From positions 550,883-614,882 of the forward strand of contig VXAA01003006.1 in assembly GCA_013399115.1 (NCBI GenBank): a stretch of DNA of 64,000 nucleotides, given 5' to 3'. Source of the DNA: Anseranas semipalmata (Eukaryota > Chordata > Aves > Anseriformes > Anseranatidae). Shown piece after piece: positions 24,915 to 37,263 of this stretch (position 1 is its first letter; every line of letters starts with the position of its first letter). The notes under the pieces were generated by a model, which ran no database searches, was not told the origin of the DNA, and saw nothing but the letters and a program-made list of their open reading frames with translations. Made by a program: the position numbers and the translations under genes.

Positions 24915-25230
24915 GCTCTCTCTGACATTTCTCCCTCCTGCCTGTCCCCTCAGCACAGAACAGCCTTCGTCTCCATCCCCCTCACCCCTGCCTCGCTGCC
25001 TCCTCCTTCCTCCCTTCTCATTCTCGGAGCCCTCTCCTTCCTCCTCACCTCCTCCTTCCTCTCTGCTTGCTGTGACTAGAGAGGAGCAGGCAGATTTATG
25101 TATTCCCTACACGTGCTCCTCAGTTATTCCGGTCCATCTCTGGCTGTTGATTTCTCCTTCTCGTAGGTGAGTATCTCTTAGCTCTCTTCTTCCTTTCTCT
25201 TTGACCTTTCCTCTGCTCCTTGTAAGGCAT
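24915..25230 (+). repeat. Pyrimidine-rich tract
   Basis: About 300 bases are very rich in C and T on the plus strand, with many ctcct, cttcct and ctctc words. They lie just upstream of the second large CpG island. A strong donor-like junction tag|gtgagt lies inside, with GT at 25167-25168. This kind of asymmetric tract can form non-B DNA. Strand asymmetry is seen directly; any function is inferred. Confidence 0.6.
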
Positions 25231-25699
25231 TCTCTCCTCTCGTGCTGTGAAATGTTCATGCTGTCTCATACTGTGAAATGATCTCTCTCACGCTCTCTCT
25301 CGACTATGTCTCTAGCACAGTCCTCAGGACTTTCTAAAGGATGCTATTTCACAATAAATACACGAGTGCTGCATCTGGCTGCTGTCCTCTGCATCTGTCT
25401 AACCAGATACGGTATTTTAAAGGTGCTTTTTAGAACATTAAAGATATCTTAGCTATCCTAGCGTAATCCTTCTCAGTTCTGTTGAAATATATATAAAATA
25501 TTTTTTATTTTTTATTTTTTTAAATCCAGCTTGAGGCTACCAGCACATGCAGTGCTGCCCTAGCTTGCACAGCTCGGTTGCCGAGGTAGGGCTAGCTGTG
25601 TGCTGTTCTCCATTTCCCCTTTAAAATGCTCCATCTTTCTGACACTCGGGCTCTCGCAGCGAGATTGTGCGATCGATCAGGTGACTCGGCGACAGGCCG

Positions 25700-27600
25700 G
25701 TTTGCTGCATTGTGGCATCCTCGCAGCAGCCACAGCGGTTTGAGCACAGGCTGAGGGGCACGCCGGCCGGCAACCCAGGCACTGCTCCCCAGCATGCAGC
25801 ACCTGTGGGCCCCGGGGCTCCGGCCGGGGGAGCCGTCCCTCGGGAGACAGCGGCCTGTGAGAGCGGCGCTGCGGCCAGGCGTCCCCGCGGTCGCCTCGGG
25901 CCTGCACCGCTCTGCTGTCGCCTCACCATTGCGACCGTTTGTTATTGATGTCTGAATTGCTGAGTCACGAAACAGAGGTCATACAAACATCCTTGTCCTG
26001 CTGAAAATGTTAGCTCTTTGTTCCTGGTACTACAGAGGGCAGGAAACCTGGTGCCTGGGAGAAAGAAAACGAGGTCTGCCCGAGGGGCCCAGGGAGGTGC
26101 CCACGGTCAGGAACTGGCCGGGAAAGGCAGGAGGCTGCCGAAACACGGGCCTGCGGGCTCTGGACCGGCTGCCGCTTCTGGCTTTGTGTCCCTGAGGTTA
26201 ACGTTTTACTCCACAGGAGCCCAAGTTCTCCCTCTGTACAGTAACAAACCCACAAGACTCCTTCGCTCCTGCCTGCGGGGCACTTCAGGGGCGCTGGTTA
26301 GCCTCCGTGTCCCAGCGAGCCGGGGGTACCGGGCTCGGTCGTCTGCTCCTCAGCTCTGGCTCAGGATTGCGGTCTCCTGATTTCTAAGCCTAGCGCAAGG
26401 CATTTTCCCCTGTTCTCATGCTGCAGAAGAGCTGATGTAGAAGGAGAAAGGAATTTAATGTCTTACTATTTATGCCTTCAATTTATTTTCTTACTCCTCT
26501 TCCTTGGGCAGTTTTCTGAATCTGAAGAAGATCCTTCTGAGTGGAAAAACACTTCTCGCAGGGATTATGTTTCACCCTTTTAACAGTGCAGCCGCAGACG
26601 AATGTTTCCTTTGGTAGCTGCGTTTGACTTCCCGCACTGCAGGGATGTCCCGTCAGCATCCAGCTCCAACAACGGGCGGGCGAGGAGGGTTGCGCTCCAC
26701 AGCCGCTCGGGTTTCCCTGCTACGGGTTTCTCCAGGAGGGTCAATGGCAAGAACCCGCTCCGCAGGTACCGCCGCACCGCGCACCCGCTCGGAGCAAGCG
26801 CCCCGGGCTGCTTTGCGAGGGCTTTTTGGGAAGGGCGCTCCCGGCACGCACCGACCCCCGCCGCGTGGGGGTCCCGGGGACCCTGGGGGGCCCTCTGCCC
26901 CNNNNNNNNNNNNNNNNNNNNNNNNNNNNNNNNNNNNNNNNNNNNNNNNNNNNNNNNNNNNNNNNNNNNNNNNNNNNNNNNNNNNNNNNNNNNNNNNNNN
27001 NNNNNNNNNNNNNNNNNNNNNNNNNNNNNNNNNNNNNNNNNNNNNNNNNNNNNNNNNNNNNNNNNNNNNNNNNNNNNNNNNNNNNNNNNNNNNNNNNNNN
27101 NNNNNNNNNNNNNNNNNNNNNNNNNNNNNNNNNNNNNNNNNNNNNNNNNNNNNNNNNNNNNNNNNNNNNNNNNNNNNNNNNNNNNNNNNNNNNNNNNNNN
27201 NNNNNNNNNNNNNNNNNNNNNNNNNNNNNNNNNNNNNNNNNNNNNNNNNNNNNNNNNNNNNNNNNNNNNNNNNNNNNNNNNNNNNNNNNNNNNNNNNNNN
27301 NNNNNNNNNNNNNNNNNNNNNNNNNNNNNNNNNNNNNNNNNNNNNNNNNNNNNNNNNNNNNNNNNNNNNNNNNNNNNNNNNNNNNNNNNNNNNNNNNNNN
27401 NNNNNNNNNNNNNNNNNNNNNNNNNNNNNNNNNNNNNNNNNNNNNNNNNNNNNNNNNNNNNNNNNNNNNNNNNNNNNNTGGACAAAACCGAGGTGTTTTG
27501 TTGTATTGATTTCAGTAAAGCTTTCTTCCGGGAAAGGAAAAATAAATCTCAAGCCGTCCGGCGTTTGCAGAGCAGAGCTGGGAGGTGCAGGCTGGCTGTC
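25700..27600. promoter_or_regulatory. CpG island 3, interrupted by a gap (candidate promoter)
   Basis: CpG-rich segments occur at about 25700-25930, 26040-26360 and 26590-26901 and probably continue through the unresolved 577 bases. The density on the left edge of the gap is the highest outside island 1. The segment lies 31 kb upstream of the TMEM229B coding exon and could hold an alternative first exon. A candidate donor cgcag|gtaccg has its GT at 26766-26767. Frames crossing the gap are artefacts. Confidence 0.6.
26902..27478. other. Assembly gap (577 N)
   Basis: Undetermined bases are bordered on the left by very GC-rich sequence (gggccctctgcccc). Such gaps in bird assemblies usually mark GC-rich DNA that resisted sequencing. 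Gene content inside cannot be judged. Confidence 0.99.
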
Positions 27601-27699
27601 ATCCTTTCAGTGACTTTTCTGCAGTCCTGTGAATTGCTCGTGTATGCAATGCTGAGAGGTCAGAAACCCGGATATTATCATCAGTTGAAAATGAGGGAT

Positions 27700-27734
27700 T
27701 CCTCTCCTCTCCTCTCCTCTCCTCTCCTCTCCTC
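27700..27734 (+). repeat. Pentanucleotide microsatellite (TCCTC)7
   Basis: Seven perfect copies of TCCTC in 35 bases, directly visible. It may be polymorphic in length. Confidence 0.95.
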
Positions 27735-28674
27735 GCTTGCTCTTGTTCCATTTTTGGTATGGAAAAACATTCAGAATAGCTGCATTTTTTGCGAAATGGA
27801 AAATCTGATTCCTTCTGTCCATCCTTTGCACTAGGATTTTGAAAATTGTCCCTAGGTTTTGTAGTATCTGGGATGCAATGCTAGGAGGTTTGCCCTTCCC
27901 TCTCGGGCTGAGTTGAGACCTTACACTAGGACTTCCTAGAGAGCTTTTGGCATTGCTGGCCCAAAACTACTGGGGAAGCACAAACTTAGGTCTCCTAATT
28001 ACATAGCAGAAGCAGTAAAACTCTGTCAGATGAAATATTTTGTATTGTTCTCTGACATCATTCATTTGACAAGTTTGTCCTGTTTCCCTCTTAATTCAAA
28101 GAAAAACGCAGTCTCTGCGGGAGCTGAAATTTTTCGCAGGCAAGGCGGTAGCGGTTCTGTGTGTGTTGGGAATTTGCGAGAGGACCTGATTGCCCAAAGA
28201 GCATTGTTCCATGGCTTCCAGGAATGCAAATGCATGAATATATGTACTGCGTCAGCTAGAGACAGGGCTAGCCACTGTTTGGTGGTAAATAGGAAGCTCT
28301 GAGAAGAAACATTTTCTGTAGAATTACTAGGAAACAGAAAGGGAAGACTTACTGAAATGCAAGTGTTGGCACCTGTAGCCACTTTTGGCCAGCACTGAGG
28401 AAAGCCCTGTGGGAAGTCTGTACTTAGGGCACTGTGATGCCCACGGCACGTCCTGAAGGCTCCTGAATCCCAGCACCTCGTCTCAGTGAGAAGGTACGAC
28501 CTCTTCCGTGCGGGGGTGGCAGTAAATGCCTGTTTTCTGGGGGGGGAAAGCTCTATCCTGGGGATAAATTGAGACTGATCGCTTGAAGTTGAAAGGAGGT
28601 GTATTCTCCCCAAGTGGCTTTGTGCGTGCCTGTAGATTTCATAGTTGTTCACTGGGGCTCCTGCTGGAGAAGAG

Positions 28675-28770
28675 ATGTGCCCATGCTCATAGGTGGGAAG
28701 CTGAGGCACAGAAAGGTGCTGTTTCACCGGTGGACTTGAGACTGAAACACAAAGCGTTAACTCCAAGTTG
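28675..28770 (-). mobile_element. MIR-like SINE relic
   Basis: The plus strand reads gaagctgaggcacagaaagg and continues with a degraded match to the MIR reverse complement. A separate short match to the amniote MIR 3' end (gtgaaacactttgagatcct) follows at about 28839-28860 in sense orientation. Confidence 0.35.
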
Positions 28771-31700
28771 CATGCTTCAGCTAGCAGCTTCCTGAACAGC
28801 GGACAGCAGCAGCGATGCAAGCAGGTTATTCACCGGCTGTGAAACACTTTGAGATCCTGGTCGGAGGCACATCGGGGAGGGAAGCAGTGTAATCCAGTGG
28901 AAGCGAGATGGAGGGGCAGGCAGGTGAGCTGACACTTCCCGTGCCTGCGTGACGTCTCCTTGCTGAGGTCTGGCAGCACGGCCGTAGCCGTGGGCAGTGT
29001 CGCTGTGCCCGCTGCGTTGCTGCCTGGCAGGGGAGGCTGCAGCAGCTTCGTCAGGAGAGGCCAAGCCTTGGGATCCTTATTGCGAGGTCCCGTGGCAGGC
29101 TACGGGGAAGGTCAAGGGGGCTACAACGCGAGTTAAGGGTAGCTTACGGACAGGTGGGTTGAGAGTAACACAGATCTCTGCGTACGTGTGGAAGTGCTAC
29201 CTGAGAGTGGGGACTCTGCAGTTGTGCTGACAATGTCATAACGTGATGTGGTGCCGAGCAGTGGAAGGTGAATTTAACCTTGAAGCGAGATGCTGGTTCC
29301 TGACTTCGAGTGAAACACAGGAAGAGGTTTTGGGGTGAGGTGGTGGACTTGACATTGTTTGGAGTCTTTAAATCAAGGTATCTTTATACAATCTATGCTT
29401 TAATTGGGCATCTTGGAGAAGTCCTAAGGATTGCAGAAGCAGGGATCTCTTTGGCCTTTTAATTTGTCAGTCTCCTTATTCCTTCATATCGAGAGAATGA
29501 GTTGTTTTGCGGTGTCCTGAATGTACTTGTATTACCTATCCATTTGATTAAGGCAATGACTGTACTCGGTTCTCGTGCTACGGGGCTGCAGGCAGTCGCT
29601 GCGTGGTTTGCAGGAAGGATGTTTCCTCTCTATGTGTAATTAGCCAGGTGAATTTAGTTTTTGCCTTCCTCTGAAGCATCAGGAATGAGCCAGGATCGGG
29701 CAGAACATGCAGGAAGGAGGCGATCTGGGGGGAGTGGGAGAGGAGGAGATCGTTCCCCCCACCGAGAACAGCGCACAAAGGTCTTTTTGCTGGCACGAGG
29801 GTGCTCTGCTGGCAAGTCCTGTTGTATCCTCAGAATCATACTTATCGCAGAGTTTGGGGCCAGGCTTTTTGCTTTCCTCTGCAGCACATCATCAGATGCT
29901 ACGGGTCGTCCGTGTGAGACTCATTGAAACAGTTGTCTGCCAGTTTTGGAGCTGCTGCACGGGCTGTGGCATGGTTTCTTGCGCTCCTTGTTCCTGGTAT
30001 GCAAATCTAACCTCCTTAGACGAAAGGACTTCTGTCCTTATCCAAATTACTGAGCTCTGTTGCAAGGAAACTGCATAAAATTTAATAAATTGATATCCGG
30101 GATCTCTGCAGAGTCCTTCCTGTCCTTAAACTTTGTGACGGGGGAAAGAAGTTTTTTGTCATGGAAGATGAAGGGAAAGTATCCTGAAAAAGCTCCTACA
30201 AAAGAAAAGCCTGATGTAGTGGCATGAAGGAGACCTGTTTGCTGACACTGAAATCATAGAAGTAATGGGAAATTTTATTGTTGGCATTTGTGCCTTAGGA
30301 TTCTTTGTTTCTGGATAGCCTTTAATCAATACCGTATTTAAGGAAATGAAATCAAGTTGGTTTTTTAGTTTTGTTTTTTGGTTTTTGTTTTTTTCCAATC
30401 TCAAGCTGCCTGCTATTACATGGTAAGACAAGAGAGGTACCAACATGACTAATTAAAGGGCAGCAGTGTTTCATTCCCCCGGGCTAATTATTCTGTAGAA
30501 AATGGGTCAATTACTTAGATAAATTGTTTGCCAACAGGAGGCAGGAAAAGCCTGTGCTCCCACCCCTCTCCTTCCTCTAGTGGAAAGCATTGCCGACGTC
30601 CACGGGCGGTCGCAATGCCTTGGTAAGTTTTCAGATGCCAAAGGCAAGCCCTGCAGGTGGGCAGTGACCCCTGGGCAAACAGCAGTGCGGTCCCTCCTGT
30701 CCTGGGTGCTCCTGTACAGCTGTAAATGAAGCGGTGTCCAACAGAGGTGTTCCTGGGTGGGGTCTGGGGTGAGAAATTATGTTGAGCAGTGGGAGTGGGA
30801 GGTCACTTTCAAAACAGATCTGCCTGTTATACCCTCTGAGGGAGGGTATTTTTCCTTCTTCTGGAAGAAGATTCATCATCTAGGGAGCTAATGTTTTCCT
30901 ACATAAAAGGTATTATCTGTTTGTGGCTATGATTGGTATGGGTTTATACAGGATACCCTTTTACTTCTCAGATCTGCTTCCTCTATGTATTTCAATATCC
31001 TCTGGTGACTTGATTGCCTGCCCATGTTGCTTGCTATTAGCTCCGCAGGCTCAGTGCAGACCGGGTCGGGGAGCGGAGGGCTGATTTCCTTGTACATCAG
31101 AAATAAACAGGAATGGTTTTTCACATCCCTGTGACGACATGAAGCAGGAACATCCAGATGGTTTCCAAGCTCTTAGGTGAAGGTGGCTGTGCAGCCAACC
31201 AGAAAGAGTGCTGAAAGAAAGCCAGGCTGGGCAAAGGCTTTGGCTCCACAGGAAGATTACCAACATCTGTGCCACTTCGGAACAACGTGCTCTTTCTGGT
31301 TAGTCAGAGCGCTACGTTCCTGGTTGTAAATGATACACCCAATAATGGCTAGTGCAAGCCGGAGCCTATGCACCTCACAGGCCAGCTAAAAGAAATGTAA
31401 AAAACATCTATTTGCAGGTGTGCTCTGCTTTTTAACGTGTCCCTATAGGCTAAATAAAATCTCAGTTGCTTTAGAGGTTTGTTTGTAGGCATATCTGAAT
31501 GACAGCATCTTTCGGTTACTAGTTCAGAGGTGTCTAATTATTAGTCTGTATAAAAGAGAAGCATTTTATTGCCTTTATTTTGTTCTAGATTTTTATTAGT
31601 GCCAGCTCACAAGAGTTTGCCACAACCTTATTTTGACCCCTCCACCCTCGCAGGCTTCTGTCAAAGCTGGATTAGATTACAGAGGGAATCTTCTCTACCA

Positions 31701-32119
31701 GAAATGTGTGCTGTCTTGCTGCCATTGCATAAGATCCAAGCATTAGTAGTCGTTAGGTAAGTGTTGATAGCATGAACTGGCGAAGCTGTTGTGTGATTCC
31801 TTCCCAGCTGCCCCTTTGCTCTCAGGTGCGCGGGGTGTTGAAGGCAGCCTTTGCGAAGGGCTTCTGCGAGGCACCATGCTGTGCTGTTCTGCTCGGCTCG
31901 GCTGGGAGCACGAGGAAGTATTTCTGGAGGGGGAGGCTCTCTCCTTGGCATGGATAGCTGTGACACGGCATACTCCATGGTGCCTGCTGGGTTCGGGGGG
32001 TCTGTTTTGGTTAGGTTTGTTTTCACCCAGAATACATGCACAGGAGACGGTCAGACTCATTCAGCTCCACCAGCTTAATCTTGGCTAAGAAATTGTGGCT
32101 GGATTGCATCTATACAGAG

Positions 32120-32208
32120 CTCTAGATAGACTGTTTTCTCGCTGCGTATGGTGGCGTGCCTGCTGGGAGTGGTATTCGGCGGCTTCCTCGTGGGCTAACC
32201 TCATGAAG
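32120..32208 (+). other. Possible non-coding exon end with consensus donor
   Basis: The sequence gaag|gtaagc has its GT at 32209-32210, a near-perfect U1 donor, preceded by a locally GC-richer segment. Another good donor, ttag|gtaagt, has its GT at 31757-31758. Either could end a 5' UTR exon of TMEM229B or an intronic lncRNA exon. Donor-like sites are common by chance, so confidence is low. Confidence 0.15.
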
Positions 32209-33404
32209 GTAAGCATGTGTAACCCGTGGGATGTTCTTCGGCCGACGTGTTCTCCTTGGGCTTTGTGTCAGCTGAGGCTTACGGTAAGGATGTTTCCAGT
32301 AAGCCCTAGAGGAGGAATTATGTCTTTTTGTGCTTTCTGGTATTTGCAAAATGTGTATGTAGTTTCCCCTAGTGGCACGATAGGTGCCATGTGATTTGGT
32401 TTATTTTGATCCAGCGGTTCTTTCCAAGGCAGGTCTTGCAGTTAAGCCTTTAATTGGTAGTGGACTTGTACAAGAGCCACGGGATGTAGGGCACAGTTTA
32501 TAAAATTGCTCTGATGTCTACCAGGAAGAGAGGAGCTGCTGCAAAGGTAAGGTAATGATTCCTTAGCAATACAGAGCTTGGCTGTCCTTGTGTGGGGTTT
32601 TCCATTGCCGGTTAATACTTTACCATGGAGATGAGATACTGGGTTTCTGAAACATCAGCTTCAGTCACTTGAGCTGTCAGGGACTGTATCCTATCAGCAG
32701 TGCCCTAGGCAGCTGAGCCATCCACTTTCTGTGCACAATGGAAGACAGAGATGCATAGATAAAGTAGACAATTTATTACGTTATGTTGGCATATAACTCG
32801 TGGATGCGCAAAAGGTCAATCCCTAGGGTGCAAGTCCTCCTGTTACCTGATTATATCCTTTTGGAAGCAATACCTCAGTTTGATGTTTGTGTTATGAGGT
32901 ATTACTGCCCACCATAAAGGCAGCTAAAGGCTCAATTCTTTTATAGATTAGCTAGAGTGTAATTAGTTTTTCAAAGAGCAGATCAATAAGTAGCACATGT
33001 TCTTATCTAAAAATATAATGTATGTGCATGTTCTGACTCACCTCTGATTTTGATGGTAGGAGCTCCAAGAGCTGCAATAATGCTTAGTAGTCCAATTTCA
33101 AGTTGGGGTATGCTACCGTGGAGCAGGGGGAAGTTTGTTTTTTTCTTTTTTCCTTTCCCAGCCACATACCAGACATAGTCTGGTGTCAGATTCTGATGAG
33201 AGAAATGTAGTTTTCATGGTGTGAGATTGCTGTCTGGGAAACAAGGACTGGACAATGTCATGACAATGATTAAAATTTGCTGCGCTTTGGACCAGGGCTT
33301 AGCAATGTTTGGAGTACTAAAAAGCTGTAAGTGCTAACACCAGCACTTCCACGGCATCTCTCATCTGAGAATCTCTCTATTCTTAATGAATTTTCAGTGT
33401 ATCT

Positions 33405-33545
33405 CGGTGAGGTTTGTATTATTAGTGTCATTTTGCAGACAAGAAGATAAAATGAAGTGCTTGTATAAGCACATTCTGCAAGCCAGGAAAATTCAGGAGT
33501 AAAATTCAGGAATATTAATGTTTCAACCTGTTCTTGAGCTACTAT
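33405..33545 (-). mobile_element. MIR-like SINE relic
   Basis: The plus strand reads attattagtgtcattttgca followed by gacaagaagataaaatgaag, matching the reverse complement of the MIR 3' half (…ccattttacagatgaggaaactgagg…). It is degraded, and the limits are approximate. Confidence 0.45.
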
Positions 33546-34749
33546 GTTGTGCTTTCTCTTTTGCCAGAAAAGAGCCTAAGGGCATTAATTTTGGTAGCTT
33601 TTTTCTTATTGGGTTAGGAACCCTGAAAGTGAGACATCATTATGCAACATATCTAAGTATGCGTGTGATACTTGAAAAAATGGTAATCAGATAAGTTGCT
33701 AGGCAACAGTACCCTGCCTTCAATAACCAAAAAGCCAGTGACTTTGCTTTCATGATGTAACATGTGTTCTGTACTTCTTCATAAAGCAAGTGTAGGTGGA
33801 GTTTTGTGAGAGTTGCTCCTTTTAACTCTCCTCCTGCTTAACTGCCATATTGCAAGGTCAGGTTTAACCCCAGTTCTAGAGAGAAGTATTCACAGAACCT
33901 GAAATCAACAGGAAAAAAATGTTAGATGAGCTCTTAAAGATAATGAAGTATATGCAAGTGTATATAAGTAAGTAACCATTCTGCCCCATGGGTTTTCACC
34001 ATCTTGTGGAAAGTAGACCGTAGCTCATCCCTGGGCACATGATAAATAAGGAAATGGATGAGAGACATATGTTAAAAGGTATGTGGCAGGGATATGTGGC
34101 AAGCTGTGAGAAACCTTAAACACTCACAGTGACCCGTTCGTCCAAAAATGTTGAGAGCTGTGGTAATGCATGAGAACCCACGAGTAAAGACAGCTGGTTC
34201 ATCTTCATCATCTTAGCAGGAAAGGAACAGAAGGAACATCAGCAGTGAGGAGTGTACGTGGAGAAACAGTAATGAGACTCTAATAACATGAGACGGATCT
34301 AGCAGTACAGGGGAGTGTGTGTGTGTTTGTTTGAAACCTGACTTCTTTTTTTGTTGAAGACAGATTGCAGGAGAACAACAACAAGAAATAAAGGCTCTTG
34401 GCAGTTGCTCCAAACGTGGTTCTGCATTTTGGCGATAAATGGCCACAGAAGCGTTTGCCGATGCTGTCTCTGCGTGTGGGTGCCGGCACCTGCCCAAGCC
34501 TCTTCAGCTCCTGGGTGGTGGCAGGGCTTTTGGAGGAAGTCTGAAACTGGAGGTCAGATGTGCTCCTCAAGGCTTTGCCCGTGGTCTTCAGCAGAAATAG
34601 TGGGCAGATGTAGAGTGTTGGGAAAGTCTGCCCCTAACCTTGGAGATACTTTGTTTTTCTCAGAGAGCTGGAAGTTGCTGCTTTGCAGAGTTCCTGGTGT
34701 TGCAACCTTGTTGTTGTTGTTGTTGCTCCTCTTCCAGAAGAGGGGTTTC

Positions 34750-35010
34750 CTCCTGGGGAGGTGGGGATGGCGCGGGGATGGCGTGCCCTGCCGGTGGCTG
34801 CGGTACCTCCCTCCTCTCGGGAAGGAGGCCCAGCCCCACCTCCCGCGGGCTGTGCTCCGTGCGCCCGGGCTGCGAGGTGTTCGGATCCCAGCCGGTCTGT
34901 GTGCAGCTTCAAAAGCCTCGCTCAAAAGGCGGCGGGGAAGGAAGGGCGTGTTGGAGTCCCGTTGGCGGTGACATCTGCATCACCCTCAGAGTACGTCGTG
35001 CCAGAGTGGG
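34750..35010. promoter_or_regulatory. CpG-rich patch (island 4)
   Basis: CpG-rich sequence lies between more AT-rich flanks, preceded by a (TTG)5 run at about 34709-34725. Frames of 120-200 codons on both strands overlap here and reflect base composition. It could be an alternative promoter inside the TMEM229B intron. Confidence 0.4.
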
Positions 35011-37240
35011 GTGAGTTTCTGAGACGACAGGTGCTTGCTTTCTGTTTCCAAACCTGGCGCTTTCTCCCCGGGAGAATCCTAGACAAATCGAGTCACAACG
35101 CGGCTCAGTGGCTTCTCTGTTGGTGGAACAGTTTCGTTTTTATCACCAGGTAGCTGCGTGGACCTGAGCTTTCTTCTCGGAGCACTTCGGAAATCATGAA
35201 AAAGCATAGGTAGATGGTTGAAGGAACGTGCAAGTAACCGCTTCGCACCCAGGAGTTTTGGCTCCATCAGATTCTCATTTCACAAGCGCTACCGCTTAGT
35301 TGTATGGAAGCGCAGTGCCCAGGCTGCTGGCGCTGGGAGTGCTGGTGTCTGTGTTGGAAGAACTCTCAGAGCACGGGTAACCATTTCGCAGCCCTGACAG
35401 GGAAGGCTGAGTCTGTGGATTTTAAAATTCTAACTCAAGCCTTTATCTTCAGCTCTACCTCTCTGCTCCTGTGTTACGACATAGTCTTTGCTAATGAAGA
35501 CTTTCCTCAATGTTTATTTTCTTTCACGTGTAGATACACGTGCAACTAAAGCTATGGTTTCTCGAGCATTTTGAGCTCACAGAAATGAAAGGCTTTCTTT
35601 TGTTTGTTTTTCTTCTCAAAAAAAAAAGGAACTTCTTCCTGCTGGGTGCCCGTGAGCCAGATCTGGGAAGTGATATGGCTGAGAACTAACAGGCTTTTTG
35701 GGGGGCAGCGTTCAAATGGATGACACGTTCCTTGGTCCGGGTCACCGTGACACCGCGTGGGTGGCCTTAGTGCTGGTGCCAGTGGGAGGGCTAAATTGTG
35801 CGGCAAGGTGCAGAGCAGGATGGTGCTGTGCTGCGGTTAGGTTGGCTGAAGCCTCTGTGGGGCAGCACCTCACGCAGGTGGGCTCTGGCGAGGCGTCCAC
35901 ATCGTCCCCCTGCACGAGGGCCTTCTCAGCCCCGCTCTGTCCCTCTTCTTCCATGCCAAGCCTTTGAGACAGGATGGAGCGCTCAAACTGTGATACCTTG
36001 AGTGCCGCTGGCAATAAATATACCCTTTCGAACATGTTGCTCTTCGCTTTTTCCAGATTGTGTTCGGCCTTGTGGCAGACGGGGGTGTATTCATGAGAGC
36101 TTATAAACTGTGTTAAGGGATAGGATCTGTTTCTTATCTGAACAAAGAAGCAAACAGGTGACCCGGAGGCACAGCCCGTGGTTTAAGTGCAATAGCGTGC
36201 TCTCTAATGCTCAGGTTTGTGCGTTGAAGGAGTCAGGATTGTGTTGCAGTTGCTTATTTTGCACCGTTTTGTTCTTCACTCTTTTACAAATAAAATTATA
36301 GGCAAATAGATCTGACTATGTAAAAGGAGTTCTCAGTGTTCTTTAAAAAGCATTTCTAGGAAATACTTTTAAAAATTTTGTTTGCATGTGTCTGATGAAT
36401 AGTTCAATAGAAACCTATACCCAACTGTGACAAAATGCATACAATGAAAATAGCATACGTGCAAATAATTTATAGGAACATTAAGTTTAGAACAATTTAA
36501 ACCAGAGCTAGTTAACAACAAAGTTCTCTTCCAATTCGATGTACAAATACCTAGCTGTTAAAATAGCAACTATTTCTCATGGTAAGAGAGACTCCAAAGT
36601 GGATGCAATCATTGGTACGTATGCAGAAAGTGCTAAATGTGTCTCTATAATACCCATGTCACATTAATTTAATTAGTGGTTTTACACTATTCATCGCTCT
36701 GTTAATCTTGGTGGGAAGGTTTTGTTGGGGAGGATTAGCTATTCAATCTGCATTTTTAATTGGAATGTTTTTATAGTTCAGTGTTATCTAAATAAAAACT
36801 GTGGTGGTTTGGTGTTTTGTTTTTAAGAGAAGATGTTTCATGTTTCTCTTGAATTGCTGTCGGATTTAGGTGCTCAAAAACTCTGAGATTTATCAGGATA
36901 ATGTGAAGATCCCATTTGTTACACAGTCTGGCACATAAATGTTCCTGCTCTGTAACTTCTTCACATGCAATTAATCCATGAAATTGCTATATATAGACAG
37001 GCCCTCACAGTGTAAGATCTGTGAGGCTGAGGCTCATACGATGCTAGGTATTTTCGTGTTGGAACTGGCACCTCAAGGTGTGACTTCTGTGAAAACCATT
37101 AGCGTGGCACCCTAAATGTCAGTGCTTGAAGAGAAGGAGAAGCTCGCGGGCTCTGCTTGCTTCCCGAGCCCGATGCAGAGGCAAAAGGCAGTCTCCTACC
37201 AGAGCAGGGGATTAGAGGCAGCGCACGTGTCCCCAAAAAT

Positions 37241-37263
37241 GGGCTGGGGTGGCGGGTGGGGGG
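37241..37263 (+). other. G-quadruplex motif followed by a purine-rich tract
   Basis: G-runs separated by CT, TGGC and T satisfy the G3+N1-7 rule. The plus strand is strongly purine-rich from about 37291 to 37398. Confidence 0.55.

Larger units (their letters stand above)
27735..34749. other. Non-coding stretch between CpG islands 3 and 4
   Basis: Two MIR-like relics are listed separately. Consensus donors near 31.76 and 32.21 kb are the only exon-like hints. The 252-codon minus frame at 28062-28820 has no recognisable domain. Confidence 0.5.

Noticed and set aside
26580..27834. Frames of 227-410 codons across the 577-base gap
   Set aside because: Most of the translated length is undetermined bases, so the open frames are artefacts of the gap.
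28062..28820. 252-codon minus-strand frame
   Set aside because: No recognisable family, overlaps a MIR-like relic, and no promoter or splice support.
34351..34971. 206-codon plus-strand frame in CpG-rich patch 4
   Set aside because: Frames in three phases and on the opposite strand overlap the same DNA, as expected from composition. No domain was seen.
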